DNA of 64,000 nt from Oleispira antarctica RB-8 (GTDB lineage Bacteria > Pseudomonadota > Gammaproteobacteria > Pseudomonadales > Oceanobacteraceae): contig FO203512.1 of NCBI GenBank assembly GCA_000967895.1, positions 1,387,350-1,451,349 on the forward strand. The letters run 5' to 3'. Positions 36,025-44,462 of the stretch are shown here, piece by piece. The translations under genes were made by a program, and so were the position numbers. A model generated the notes under the pieces. That model saw only the letters and a list, made by a program, of their open reading frames with translations. It ran no database searches and had not been told where the DNA came from. The first letter of the stretch is position 1. Each line of letters begins with the position of its first letter.

Positions 36025-37527
36025 ATGACAACGTTAATACCAGGACAACAGTCGGCTTCAGAGTCACGACCCACTCAGGCTTCTGAGCCCAGTGCTGAAA
36101 TAAGCTCGGTGGAATTTCCACAAGAGTCAGTGAGTAAAGAAAGTGCTGCTCTCAATGAAAGCAATACGACAAACGAAAACTCTGCTCCCGATATTTCTGC
36201 TCCTGTCGTGACCTTACAAGTTCATCCGTGGCGCTCTGCTTTATACGAAGAGTTGCACAATCGGCCATCGCCTATCATTGAAGGGGCGTGTCAAATTACG
36301 CACTTTACTGTGATGCTTGGGGATGCCAGCGAGGCTTTATACGAGCACATCGTTGATTTGTGCAAACGCTTTAGCATGCCTGCACCCGCAGCGGATTCGT
36401 CTTGTTTATATTTGGATTTCGGTGGTTTTGAACTGCGCTGGGAGCGCCATTTAGAGTTTGCTAACTTTACTTTTATTTGCCCTAATGTCGAACCTTTTTC
36501 AGCGGATGCGTTATCGTTTATTCCGAAAGATTGGCTTGCGGCCATACCGGGCAATGTCGTGGTTGCACTGCATGTGGCCCTGATCGAGCATGAACCAACG
36601 GATGAAGAGCTGCATAAGTGGTTTGAAGGTCAGCGCTGGAACGGAGCGAAGGTTGCGTTTGAACGCGGTGCCGCTTGGACTGCTTTCAAATTACACAGCG
36701 ATGGTTTTGGACGTATAGTGGCTCATGGTAATCATCTCAATCCTTATCAAAGAGGTCGCTTGGTTCAGCGCTTAATCGAGATTGAAACCTATCGCTTAAT
36801 GTCATTGTTAGGCTTGCCAGTTGCTCGTGAACTCAATCCTGCCATTACTCAAATCGAAGAAGATTTAGCCGTGCTCAATCAGCGCATTGCAGATATTCAA
36901 AATGAGGATGACGAGCGTTTATTATTAACTGAATTATCGCAATTAGCGGCGAATATTGAACAGCATCGTTCAGATACCAATTTCCGTTTTTCCGCCACTA
37001 ATGCCTATTACGACCTAGTAGGAGACCGCTTGCACCAATTGCACGAATCTCACATGGACGGCGTGCAGTCGTTACAAGAATTCTTGGAACGTCGCTTGAG
37101 CCCAGGGATCAAAACATGTCAGTCGGTGCGCGATCGTCTAGAAGACCTTTCCCGTCGTATACATCGCACCACAAGTTTATTAAGAACACGGGTGGAGTTA
37201 TCGATTGAAGCGCAAAATCAGAACTTATTAACCTCTATGAATCGTCGCAGCCACTTACAATTACGCTTGCAGCAAACCGTCGAAGGGTTGTCTGTGGTCG
37301 CGATAGGTTATTATGCGCTATCACTAATGGGTTACGGTTTTGAAGCCTTGAAAGCGTTTGGCGTGCCAGTAAATAAAGACATTGCTACAGGCATTGCGAT
37401 GCCGATTGTTTTATTCTCTATTTATTTTGGCATGCACCGTATCCGTACCAAACTGACAAAGCAGAGTCAAAAAGCAAGCGGCGCTAAAAAAAGTAGCAAG
37501 TCTAAAAAGACAGAAAAGAATAAATAA
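36025..37527 (+). CDS. DUF3422 family membrane protein
   Basis: A 500-residue protein. The N-terminal 60 residues are Ser/Glu/Asn-rich and look disordered. The DUF3422 domain follows with HPWRSALYEELHNRPSP (residues about 71-87), a conserved signature of the family. A long helical region (270-420) leads to two C-terminal membrane segments (about 430-447 and 457-475) and a Lys/Ser-rich tail. AAGGA precedes the ATG by about 10 bases. It has its own upstream terminator from jetABC and so is probably a separate gene. Function is unknown; the fold is presumably a cytoplasmic domain on a membrane anchor. Confidence 0.87.
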   Translation: MTTLIPGQQSASESRPTQASEPSAEISSVEFPQESVSKESAALNESNTTNENSAPDISAPVVTLQVHPWRSALYEELHNRPSPIIEGACQITHFTVMLGDASEALYEHIVDLCKRFSMPAPAADSSCLYLDFGGFELRWERHLEFANFTFICPNVEPFSADALSFIPKDWLAAIPGNVVVALHVALIEHEPTDEELHKWFEGQRWNGAKVAFERGAAWTAFKLHSDGFGRIVAHGNHLNPYQRGRLVQRLIEIETYRLMSLLGLPVARELNPAITQIEEDLAVLNQRIADIQNEDDERLLLTELSQLAANIEQHRSDTNFRFSATNAYYDLVGDRLHQLHESHMDGVQSLQEFLERRLSPGIKTCQSVRDRLEDLSRRIHRTTSLLRTRVELSIEAQNQNLLTSMNRRSHLQLRLQQTVEGLSVVAIGYYALSLMGYGFEALKAFGVPVNKDIATGIAMPIVLFSIYFGMHRIRTKLTKQSQKASGAKKSSKSKKTEKNK

Positions 37528-37558
37528 GAAAAATAATAGGCTAGCCAGTTTGCCTTAT

Positions 37559-37592
37559 TCTACTTAACCGTTCGCGTGAACGGTTAAGTAGA
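37559..37592 (+). terminator. Strong hairpin after the DUF3422 gene
   Basis: A perfect 15-bp stem TCTACTTAACCGTTC / GAACGGTTAAGTAGA with a 4-base loop (GCGT), followed by TTTATTC. It is long and AT-rich outside, GC-rich near the loop, and probably terminates the DUF3422 transcript. Confidence 0.7.
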
Positions 37593-37794
37593 TTTATTCA
37601 TTTAAGGCAAGTACTTGCCGCTAATGCTTCCGCTTAAATTTTGCAAACGGCAAGATAATGACACTTATACCGTTATCTTACTTTTCTCTGATCAAATACT
37701 TGTCACGAATTGTGATAATTTCCTTTATTACTGCGATAGACCCTCTGTAAGTCATTGAAAAATAATTAGTTAATAATTGTTGGTCTGTATCTTG

Positions 37795-37819
37795 CTGAGT
37801 ACTGAACATGTGTACTCAG
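37795..37819 (+). promoter_or_regulatory. Inverted repeat in the leader of the unknown gene
   Basis: CTGAGTAC (37795-37802) and GTACTCAG (37812-37819) are perfect complements with a 9-base spacer, directly before the AGGA ribosome-binding site. As an RNA hairpin it would sit next to the site without covering it. Confidence 0.45.
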
Positions 37820-37832
37820 TTAGGATTTATTC

Positions 37833-38501
37833 ATGGACATTAATAATCAAGCTCAGTCTTACCAAGGCTTGCTTAATATGCTCAACGGCAAACCTGCTAA
37901 TGACAGCGCGGGCACAAGCCAGCAACGTATTGTCGATTCGCTACCGCACTCGGGTTCCGGTGACAGCGTATCCTTGTCCTATAAGGGCGCGAAGCTTGGC
38001 ATGATTTCGGCGGAATACTTCTCCGGTACCGTTAAATCCAGCGACATTCCTGCACTGACCGAACGCCTTTATCAAGACGGCTTTATTAATGAATCGGAAT
38101 TCCGGTCGTTAGGAGGCGTTAAAGCCGATGAATCAACGTCTCAAATTGCTCAATCGGTGCATTTTCTCAATGATTTTATAATGGGAGAAGCGGTTGATGG
38201 TGATAGTGAAGGTGCTAAAAGTTTAATGTTGGCGGTCGATACACTTCAACGAATGGATGAGGCAAGTACTGCAGATTCACGCCGTAAAGAAACTGAAGCC
38301 TATGAGTTTGTTAGCGGCTACACTGAAATATTAAAGGAGACAAATGCCTCAGCCAATTTAATTGAGGGCTTTGAGCAAGTCTTAAAGGTTTTTGAAGCAT
38401 TGGATACGGTACGAAAAAATGAGCTACAGACAGGTGCGTTGGCCAGCTATGCAAGTGTGCAAGAAACATTTAATGAGCATAAAGATGAAAACAAACCCTA
38501 G
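37833..38501 (+). CDS. Unrecognised soluble protein
   Basis: A 222-residue protein with AGGA ahead of the ATG. There is no signal peptide or membrane segment. The first 50 residues are Ser/Gly/Asn-rich; the rest is helical (for example LTERLYQDGFINESEFRSLGG and LIEGFEQVLKVFEALDTVRKN, each about 20 residues). I do not recognise the family. The stop overlaps the next gene's start by 17 bases, implying translational coupling with an outer-membrane protein. The upstream palindromes may control both. A regulatory or accessory role is possible but unproven. Confidence 0.6.
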   Translation: MDINNQAQSYQGLLNMLNGKPANDSAGTSQQRIVDSLPHSGSGDSVSLSYKGAKLGMISAEYFSGTVKSSDIPALTERLYQDGFINESEFRSLGGVKADESTSQIAQSVHFLNDFIMGEAVDGDSEGAKSLMLAVDTLQRMDEASTADSRRKETEAYEFVSGYTEILKETNASANLIEGFEQVLKVFEALDTVRKNELQTGALASYASVQETFNEHKDENKP

Positions 38502-39375
38502 AGTCCGTCTGTTTATGCCAACCGTCATGTGGTTAACGGTGCTATGTATGAATAGTAGCGCGCAAGCCGCAATGCCTTATTCGACTGAGCAAGAAGCTGG
38601 GTTTTACATCAGTAGTGAGAGTTTAAGCTCTTTGGCATCGGGACCTGGGGATCAGTTCTCTTCTAATAAAAAGTCGTTGACCTTACCTGTAGAGAAGAAA
38701 GATCGTCGCAGTGAGTCGTTCAGATCTCAGTTTCATCTGGACATTACCGAGTTTGATTGGCGTGGTTCGACTGCCGCAGAAAAGGAATACATTTGGCTAT
38801 CAATGCCGATTCAATACCAACAGCAACGCGGTAATAACAATCTTTTCTTACTCGATTTTGAACCAGGGTTAATGACGGATGGTGGTAATGTTGGCATGGA
38901 TCATATTGGGCTTAATGGTTCAGTCATCGGTCGACGCTTATTGGGTAATGGTGGCTTTTGGCAGGTTGGTTTAACGGTTGATCGTGCTTTTGGTGATTAC
39001 GATTTACGGCCTGTGGTGTCTATGGGATTTCAAGCGTCTAAACGAACTTGGGTAGAGCTAGGCTTTCCTAATATTAACGTTAAACATCATCTGTCCCATG
39101 CCTTGCAAAGCTATTTTATGATCAAACCCGCAGGTGGTGTTTGGAAGGAAGAAATAAAAACGGATACGACGACGAAAGAAGTAAATTTGCAGTATCGTAG
39201 CTGGCAAGTAGGCTTGGGTGCTGATTTTCACTGGCGAGGTTCTGTATGGCTAAATGCCGAGATTGGCCAGTTGCGTAATCGCCGCGTGCGTGCCTACGAT
39301 GAGACCGCAGCGGTTGTTAAAGCAACCCCTGAGCAAAGTCGATATTGGCGTATTGGTGCTAGCCTGAAGTATTAG
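38485..39375 (+). CDS. Outer-membrane beta-barrel protein
   Basis: A 296-residue protein with a signal peptide (MKTNPRVRLFMPTVMW..., cleavage near AQA) followed by an acidic/Ser-rich linker. A domain of alternating beta strands with many aromatic residues ends in YWRIGASLKY, the aromatic C-terminus required for outer-membrane barrel insertion. Around 10-12 strands are suggested (inference). I set the start at ATG 38485 because it overlaps the upstream stop and gives a proper signal peptide; a longer frame from 38392 would not. It is probably cotranscribed with the unknown gene at 37833. Confidence 0.75.
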   Translation: MKTNPRVRLFMPTVMWLTVLCMNSSAQAAMPYSTEQEAGFYISSESLSSLASGPGDQFSSNKKSLTLPVEKKDRRSESFRSQFHLDITEFDWRGSTAAEKEYIWLSMPIQYQQQRGNNNLFLLDFEPGLMTDGGNVGMDHIGLNGSVIGRRLLGNGGFWQVGLTVDRAFGDYDLRPVVSMGFQASKRTWVELGFPNINVKHHLSHALQSYFMIKPAGGVWKEEIKTDTTTKEVNLQYRSWQVGLGADFHWRGSVWLNAEIGQLRNRRVRAYDETAAVVKATPEQSRYWRIGASLKY

Positions 39376-39443
39376 TTTATTGTTATTCGCAATTAATACT
39401 CATCGCGGTACTGGCTATCTCTCGCCAAGTGTTTGTTATTTAC

Positions 39444-39465
39444 TGGCTTAGTCCGCCCTAAGCCA
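39444..39465 (+). terminator. Hairpin between the barrel gene and rnb
   Basis: TGGCTTA (39444-39450) pairs with TAAGCCA (39459-39465) over an 8-base loop. The T-run nearby is broken, so the assignment is tentative. Confidence 0.35.
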
Positions 39466-39506
39466 TTAAACTGCTTCTTTTCATATCGTTAGTAGAAGAA
39501 GTTTCA

Positions 39507-41510
39507 ATGTTAAACCTCGATGCACTGTCTCAACTTAAGTCACTAAAGCAAGAAATTCACTCCAGTATTCCTCGTCATGAGGGTAGAGTACGCGCCACGG
39601 GTGGTCGTTATGGCTTTGTGAATACCGACGATAACGAACAATTCTTTCTAAGCCCTGATGAGATGGATAAAGTCTTATCTGGGGATGTCATTGCTTTTAA
39701 GGTCGAAGAGACCAAAGAAGGCAAAAGCCAAGCGATTATCGAAAAGCTAATTTCATCGGTTCAAGATGAATTTATTGGTCAATATATTGTTAAAGGCAAA
39801 GGGCATTTCATCTCTCCCGATCATCCGACCTTTAACCGCTGGGTATTTGTTCCTCCTGCTCAGCGCAACGGCGCTAAAGATGGTGATCTTGTTGGTTGTA
39901 AAATCTCTCAGCATCCTTATCCACACGGCAAGGTTCAAGCGCAAGTCCTTGAAGTCATAGGGCAGACAAGCGATCGTCAGATTGAAAGCAATATGATGGT
40001 GCGTAAGTGGGATCTTGCAGGTGACTTTTCAGAAGACTGCCAAAATGAAGCTCAAGCGCTATTGTCGGTTATGGATCAAGCATCCTCAGCAGAGCCTCGT
40101 AATGATTTAACCGCAACCAATTGGTTGACCATTGATTCCGCCATGAGTCGTGATTTAGATGATGCCTTATTCTGCCAAAAAACAGATTCTGGTTGGTCTT
40201 TACAGGTAGCGATTGCAGATCCTAGTTGTGCGATTAAGCCCGGCTCAGATTTGGATAAAGAAGCACTACGCAGAGGCACGTCGAGTTATTTTATCGATAA
40301 CATGATTCCTATGTTACCGAGCGCGTTATCGGAAGGCGCATTTTCATTATTACCCAATCAAGTTAGACCCGCTTTGGTTTGTCATTTAACGATTTCTGAG
40401 CACGGTGAAATTACCAGCTATCGATTAGAAGCGGCGTTGATCGAATCGAAAGCTAAATTAAGTTATATCCAAGTAGCGGCTTTTCTAAATGATGAAGCGG
40501 TGACGGATGAGAACATTAACGAGTCGATTAAACCGGTATTAAGCGCATTAAATCTTTGTTCTCTTGCTTTGAATGGTTATCGCCGTAAGCACAATTTAGT
40601 CTTAGATGATCGCCCTGAATACAAAGCGTTTTTGAATGAGCAGGGTAAAATTGATCAGATAGTTTCGAGTGAGCGCAATATTGCTCACAAGTTGGTTGAA
40701 GAGAGCATGGTTGCGGTAAACCGTAGCGTAGCGGATTTCTTAACGCAAAAAGAACATGGTTTATTTATTCAGCATGCTGGTATTCGTTCTGAACGCCAAG
40801 GTGAAGCGCGTGCATTAGTGAAAGAGCAATTGAATATTGCCGATCCAGAGAAAATATCAACGCTTGAAGGCTTTATTGAAATTCAGCAACTGATCGCGGC
40901 GGGTAATCCAGATACTGAAGACAAAAAGTTTGAATTGCCTTTACAGGCAATTTTAGCGCGACAGCTTGAGCGCAGTAAGTTTGGCACAACTCCTAAGCCT
41001 CATGTTGGCATGGGATTGACAGCGTACACCACTTTTACCTCTCCGATTCGTAAGTACAATGATTTATTGGTGCATCGTTTGGTTAAGTCCTACTTGTTTG
41101 ATGGCAAGATGGACGCAATCTCTGATGATGTATTAGAGCAATTGGGCAAAGCCCAGAATAATAGTCGCATGGCGGCTTGGCAGTCTGATCAGTGGTTAAA
41201 GGCTGAATGGTTGCAACGTCAGTTTGCTTTGGAAAAAGAATCCAATAGCGTGAGTAAAGAAGGCTTAAAGCGTGAGGGCAAGATTGTACAAGTGAACAGT
41301 GGTGGTTTTACTGTGCGTTTGGATGATTGTGGTATTGAAGGTCAGGTGGATGTTCGTCGTAATAAAGAATGGAAGTTTGATACTAAAACCATGACCCATA
41401 CGCACGTTGAAAAGACATATCGGTTAGAGCAGGGCGTAACCGTCACGATTGCTAACATTACGCCAGTGCTGCGTGACGTGAAGTTTAATTTGAGTGAAAC
41501 TGCTGGCTAG
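39507..41510 (+). CDS. rnb: Exoribonuclease II
   Basis: A 667-residue 3'-to-5' exoribonuclease that degrades single-stranded RNA. Cold-shock-like domains occupy residues 1-160. The RNB catalytic domain begins near residue 205, with TIDSAMSRDLDDAL carrying the metal-binding aspartates. YTTFTSPIRKYNDLLVHRLV is the RNB signature, and a C-terminal S1 domain (about 590-660) is present. Length fits RNase II (about 645) better than RNase R (about 800). It is followed by a strong terminator shared with the opposite gene. No near partner in the RNA decay pathway. Confidence 0.93.
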   Translation: MLNLDALSQLKSLKQEIHSSIPRHEGRVRATGGRYGFVNTDDNEQFFLSPDEMDKVLSGDVIAFKVEETKEGKSQAIIEKLISSVQDEFIGQYIVKGKGHFISPDHPTFNRWVFVPPAQRNGAKDGDLVGCKISQHPYPHGKVQAQVLEVIGQTSDRQIESNMMVRKWDLAGDFSEDCQNEAQALLSVMDQASSAEPRNDLTATNWLTIDSAMSRDLDDALFCQKTDSGWSLQVAIADPSCAIKPGSDLDKEALRRGTSSYFIDNMIPMLPSALSEGAFSLLPNQVRPALVCHLTISEHGEITSYRLEAALIESKAKLSYIQVAAFLNDEAVTDENINESIKPVLSALNLCSLALNGYRRKHNLVLDDRPEYKAFLNEQGKIDQIVSSERNIAHKLVEESMVAVNRSVADFLTQKEHGLFIQHAGIRSERQGEARALVKEQLNIADPEKISTLEGFIEIQQLIAAGNPDTEDKKFELPLQAILARQLERSKFGTTPKPHVGMGLTAYTTFTSPIRKYNDLLVHRLVKSYLFDGKMDAISDDVLEQLGKAQNNSRMAAWQSDQWLKAEWLQRQFALEKESNSVSKEGLKREGKIVQVNSGGFTVRLDDCGIEGQVDVRRNKEWKFDTKTMTHTHVEKTYRLEQGVTVTIANITPVLRDVKFNLSETAG

Positions 41511-41539
41511 CAGTGCGTTATTAAGAACGTTTAATAATT

Positions 41540-41568
41540 AAAAAGGGCTTCTATTGAAGCCCTTTTTT
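41540..41568. terminator. Bidirectional terminator between rnb and the DUF885 gene
   Basis: GGGCTTC/GAAGCCC stem (41545-41551, 41556-41562) with a TATT loop, A-run on the left and T6 on the right. It can end transcripts from both convergent genes. Confidence 0.9.
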
Positions 41569-41578
41569 GTGTCTACGA

Positions 41579-43486
41579 TTAACGGTTCTTCCGTTCAAGC
41601 CATTGATCAACTTGCTGCTCAAGAATGTCTAAGGGTAAAGCCCCTTGCTCTAATATTACTTGGTGAAATTCTGGAAGTGAGAATTTTCTGCCAAGCGTTT
41701 TTTTGGCTTTATGTCTTAAACGCTCAATTTCTAATGCGCCAATTTTATAGCTGGTCGCTTGCCCAGGCATGACTAAATAGCGCTCAATAGCATGGATAGA
41801 GTCTTGCTCAGAAAAAGGCGTATTAGCTAAACGATATTCTAAGGCTTGTTCTTTGCTCCAGCCTTTTGAATGCAAACCGGTATCAAGCACTAAACGTACT
41901 GCGCGCCATAACTCCATAATTAGTTGACCATAACGTTCTTCGTTAGAGGTATAGCCGCCCATTTCGTCGGCAAGCTTCTCGGCATATAAAGCCCAGCCTT
42001 CACTAAAGGCCGTGAAACTCATTAAACGACGGAAGCTCGGCAGGTTTTGATTTTCACGCGCTAAAGCAATTTGCAAATGATGCCCAGGTAATGCTTCGTG
42101 ATAGGCCAAAGCCGCTAAGCGGTATTTAGGCAGGTCGTGTTGGCGGGCAGGGTTTACATAATAAAATCCTGGGCGTGACCCGTCGAGGGGTGGTTGCTCA
42201 TAAAATGCAACCGGTGAACTTGGTTGGCGATATTTATCCACTGCGCGCACTACGATGGGAGTTTTAGGCAGCTCTAGAAAGCTCTTGTGTAGGCGCATTG
42301 ATATTGCCGCGACTTTATCTCTTTGGTAAGCAATGAAATCTTTTTCACCTTGGGGGTCTTGTTCGAAACGTTCCGCGTTATCCTCCATCCAGGTAAAGAA
42401 AGCTTTTAAATCCAATGCATTAATATCAGCATCTTTCTTATTGGCGACAGGGTAGCCTAATGGCTTTATCAAGGTACGAATTTTATTCTGAATGCGAGCG
42501 ACTTCTTTTAAGCCCAATTGATGTATTTGTTCAGCACTTAGGTTTGTTGTGGTATGACTTTGCAATAGCAGTTGGTAATACTCTTCGCCTTGGGGTAAGT
42601 CTTTTGCAGCTTGCTGCTTGGGTGCGCGTAAAGCTTGCTGTTGTAAAAAACTAATAAGATCATTATAGGCGGGTAATAATGATCTTTTTAAGGCTCTTTG
42701 AGCTTTTTTAAGCAATACCTTGTCGCTGCTGGCGAATAGATTCAGGCCTTCTATCTTCTTATTGAAATCTTCCCAAATAGGGCTGTTGCCTTCATCGTTA
42801 AAGGGGGCTCCTGTAATAACATTTTGCGCAGCGCTAATCACGTAAGGGTAGACAAATTGTGGCGCTATTATTCCCGCAGCTTCGGCTTGTTCTAAGCGAT
42901 TAATTAATTCACTGAATAAGTGACGAACGCCATTAATGCGTTCAATGTAATCGTGTGCTTCTTGAATATTGTTAATGCTCTGATAATTAATCAGGATATT
43001 GGGGATGCGAGTATGCCAGCCCCCCATCTGAGACAATGCATAGTCGTGGTGTTCGAAGGGAGTGAAGAGTAATGATTGCTCTATATGGTGCAATAATAAT
43101 TCATAAGACAGACGATCATCAGTACTGAGCGCACCTTGTTCAAGCTCGATTAGCTGTTGGCGAAAATCTTGTATGGTTTCGATGTATTCTTGCTGGGCAG
43201 ACATTGAAATATCATCCCATTCGTACTGCCCAGGCATGGCTAAGGTGCTGCGCAGAACAGGGCTAGAATCTATTTGATATTGGTAGTATTGCTGAAAAAT
43301 AGTTTGCGCGCGTTGTTGTGCTGTATCTTGTTGTTCTTGACTGTAGTCTATTACCGCAATTTCTGGCTCGGTTTTTAGTGGGTTGAACTTGCAGGCAGTT
43401 AAACTGATCAATAGAACCGATGTGAGGCAAAAAATTATTGCACGTTTTGAGTAGGAGGATCGTTTGTAGGGTGCTCGATATGACAT
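41579..43486 (-). CDS. DUF885 family lipoprotein, putative metallopeptidase
   Basis: A 635-residue protein. A lipobox LTAC (Cys at about 32) after the hydrophobic segment suggests export and lipid anchoring. The DUF885 domain follows, with the zinc-type motif HEALPGHHLQ (about 468) and the downstream EGWALYAEKLADEMG (Glu ligand). The family is thought to be a zinc peptidase or dipeptidase active in the envelope. YRLANTPFSEQDS and RYLVMPGQATSYKIG are also typical. It is a lone gene converging on rnb. Confidence 0.9.
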   Translation of the reverse strand: MSYRAPYKRSSYSKRAIIFCLTSVLLISLTACKFNPLKTEPEIAVIDYSQEQQDTAQQRAQTIFQQYYQYQIDSSPVLRSTLAMPGQYEWDDISMSAQQEYIETIQDFRQQLIELEQGALSTDDRLSYELLLHHIEQSLLFTPFEHHDYALSQMGGWHTRIPNILINYQSINNIQEAHDYIERINGVRHLFSELINRLEQAEAAGIIAPQFVYPYVISAAQNVITGAPFNDEGNSPIWEDFNKKIEGLNLFASSDKVLLKKAQRALKRSLLPAYNDLISFLQQQALRAPKQQAAKDLPQGEEYYQLLLQSHTTTNLSAEQIHQLGLKEVARIQNKIRTLIKPLGYPVANKKDADINALDLKAFFTWMEDNAERFEQDPQGEKDFIAYQRDKVAAISMRLHKSFLELPKTPIVVRAVDKYRQPSSPVAFYEQPPLDGSRPGFYYVNPARQHDLPKYRLAALAYHEALPGHHLQIALARENQNLPSFRRLMSFTAFSEGWALYAEKLADEMGGYTSNEERYGQLIMELWRAVRLVLDTGLHSKGWSKEQALEYRLANTPFSEQDSIHAIERYLVMPGQATSYKIGALEIERLRHKAKKTLGRKFSLPEFHQVILEQGALPLDILEQQVDQWLERKNR

Positions 43487-43568
43487 GTAATATCTCTAAA
43501 TAGTAAGCTAAAAGTAAACGAAAAATTAACCAGAACGAATAAGTGAAAGGCATGATAACAGGAGGTTG

Positions 43569-44189
43569 TTAGCGCAACAAACTCAGTAGGGTATTTTGAA
43601 ATAGGTGAAAGTTTTTTTCTAGTGTTTGCGCTGCCAAAGGCGATTGATGAGCGACAGCGGTAGCAATCGCTTCTAGGGTGCATAAGCCTTGTTGATTACG
43701 ACGCAGTTGAAATTGGCTTTTTAGAGGCTGTTCATTCGTCGCTTGAATTTGTACTTTGGGCATAGATTTTAGCCAAGGGCTTTGACGCAGCATCTTTTGG
43801 GCTTCTTGCCAGGTTCCATCAATGACCCAAAGTTGAGTGATAGGCTGAGTGGGGCTTTGAGTCGTATGGTTAAAGACGTCTTGTATGTCTTCAGCATCGA
43901 CAGCAGGAAACAGTAAATAATGCCCCGTCTCTACGGTTAAATCTGACATTGATAAGGTTGGGGTAATTAATTCAGGTTTACGGTGCCACTTTATGCGGTG
44001 AACCTGCTCGCTGCTCAATAACGCCCATTGCCCGGAATTGTCATTGCGTTGCCATTCTTTGCTATGGCAACACAGGTTAATATTAAAGGGCAGCTCAATG
44101 TGCTCTATCTTCGAGCATACGCAATGAGTCTGCGGTAATCGGCAGTGGATGCAATGGGCACAGTAAAATGGGGAGTAGGGACTGAGCAT
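43569..44189 (-). CDS. DTW domain protein, tRNA-uridine aminocarboxypropyltransferase family
   Basis: A 206-residue protein. The N-terminus has four Cys in CAHCIHCRLPQTHCVCSK, a zinc site typical of the family. The DTW motif appears as DGTWQEAQKML (about residues 123-133). The family (E. coli YfiP/TapT) adds a 3-amino-3-carboxypropyl group from SAM to a uridine in tRNA. It runs alongside the zinc-ribbon gene with 19 bases between them on the same strand, perhaps one operon. Confidence 0.88.
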   Translation of the reverse strand: MLSPYSPFYCAHCIHCRLPQTHCVCSKIEHIELPFNINLCCHSKEWQRNDNSGQWALLSSEQVHRIKWHRKPELITPTLSMSDLTVETGHYLLFPAVDAEDIQDVFNHTTQSPTQPITQLWVIDGTWQEAQKMLRQSPWLKSMPKVQIQATNEQPLKSQFQLRRNQQGLCTLEAIATAVAHQSPLAAQTLEKNFHLFQNTLLSLLR

Positions 44190-44208
44190 AGAAAAATTAA
44201 TATACCAA

Positions 44209-44412
44209 TTACTTAATGCTGGGCATTATAAAGGGGGATGCCGTTGATGTGGTGAAAACATGTTTAGTAAGCGTTTGATGTACGTGACCACAGCCATCAC
44301 AATAGACTAAAATAAACCACGGCGTCCCGTTTTTAGCGCGCTCTAGGCTTTCTTTGGATTTGAAATATTCAATACCTTCGATGCAGCAATTAGGGCATTT
44401 TGGTTCAGCCAT
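44209..44412 (-). CDS. Small zinc-ribbon protein
   Basis: A 67-residue protein with two Cys pairs, CPNC near residue 6 and CDGCGH near residue 39, forming a zinc ribbon. GAGGTTACC precedes the ATG. Related small proteins in Pseudomonas and neighbours are annotated only as hypothetical or transcriptional-regulator-like; the exact role is not known. Upstream of the DTW gene, same strand. Confidence 0.75.
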   Translation of the reverse strand: MAEPKCPNCCIEGIEYFKSKESLERAKNGTPWFILVYCDGCGHVHQTLTKHVFTTSTASPFIMPSIK

Positions 44413-44462
44413 GGTAACCTCAGATTAATTATTTAAAAATATTTTTTGTAAGAGTTTATAAG

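Larger units (their letters stand above)
37528..37832. other. Palindrome-rich gap before the unknown/outer-membrane gene pair
   Basis: A 305-base region with no gene. It contains a 15-bp perfect hairpin (37559-37592), the 14-bp palindrome GGCAAGTACTTGCC (37606-37619), a near-dyad TTGTCAC-GAATT-GTGATAA (37700-37718) and an 8-bp inverted repeat (37795-37819). Confidence 0.6.

Noticed and set aside
36025-37527. The gene after jetC as JetD (Toprim nuclease subunit).
   Set aside because: It carries the DUF3422 signature HPWRSALYEELHNRP and two C-terminal membrane helices; no Toprim motif is seen, and a terminator separates it from jetC.
43435-43683. A small gene between the DUF885 and DTW genes on the minus strand.
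   Set aside because: It overlaps both real genes in another frame and lacks any domain or ribosome-binding site.
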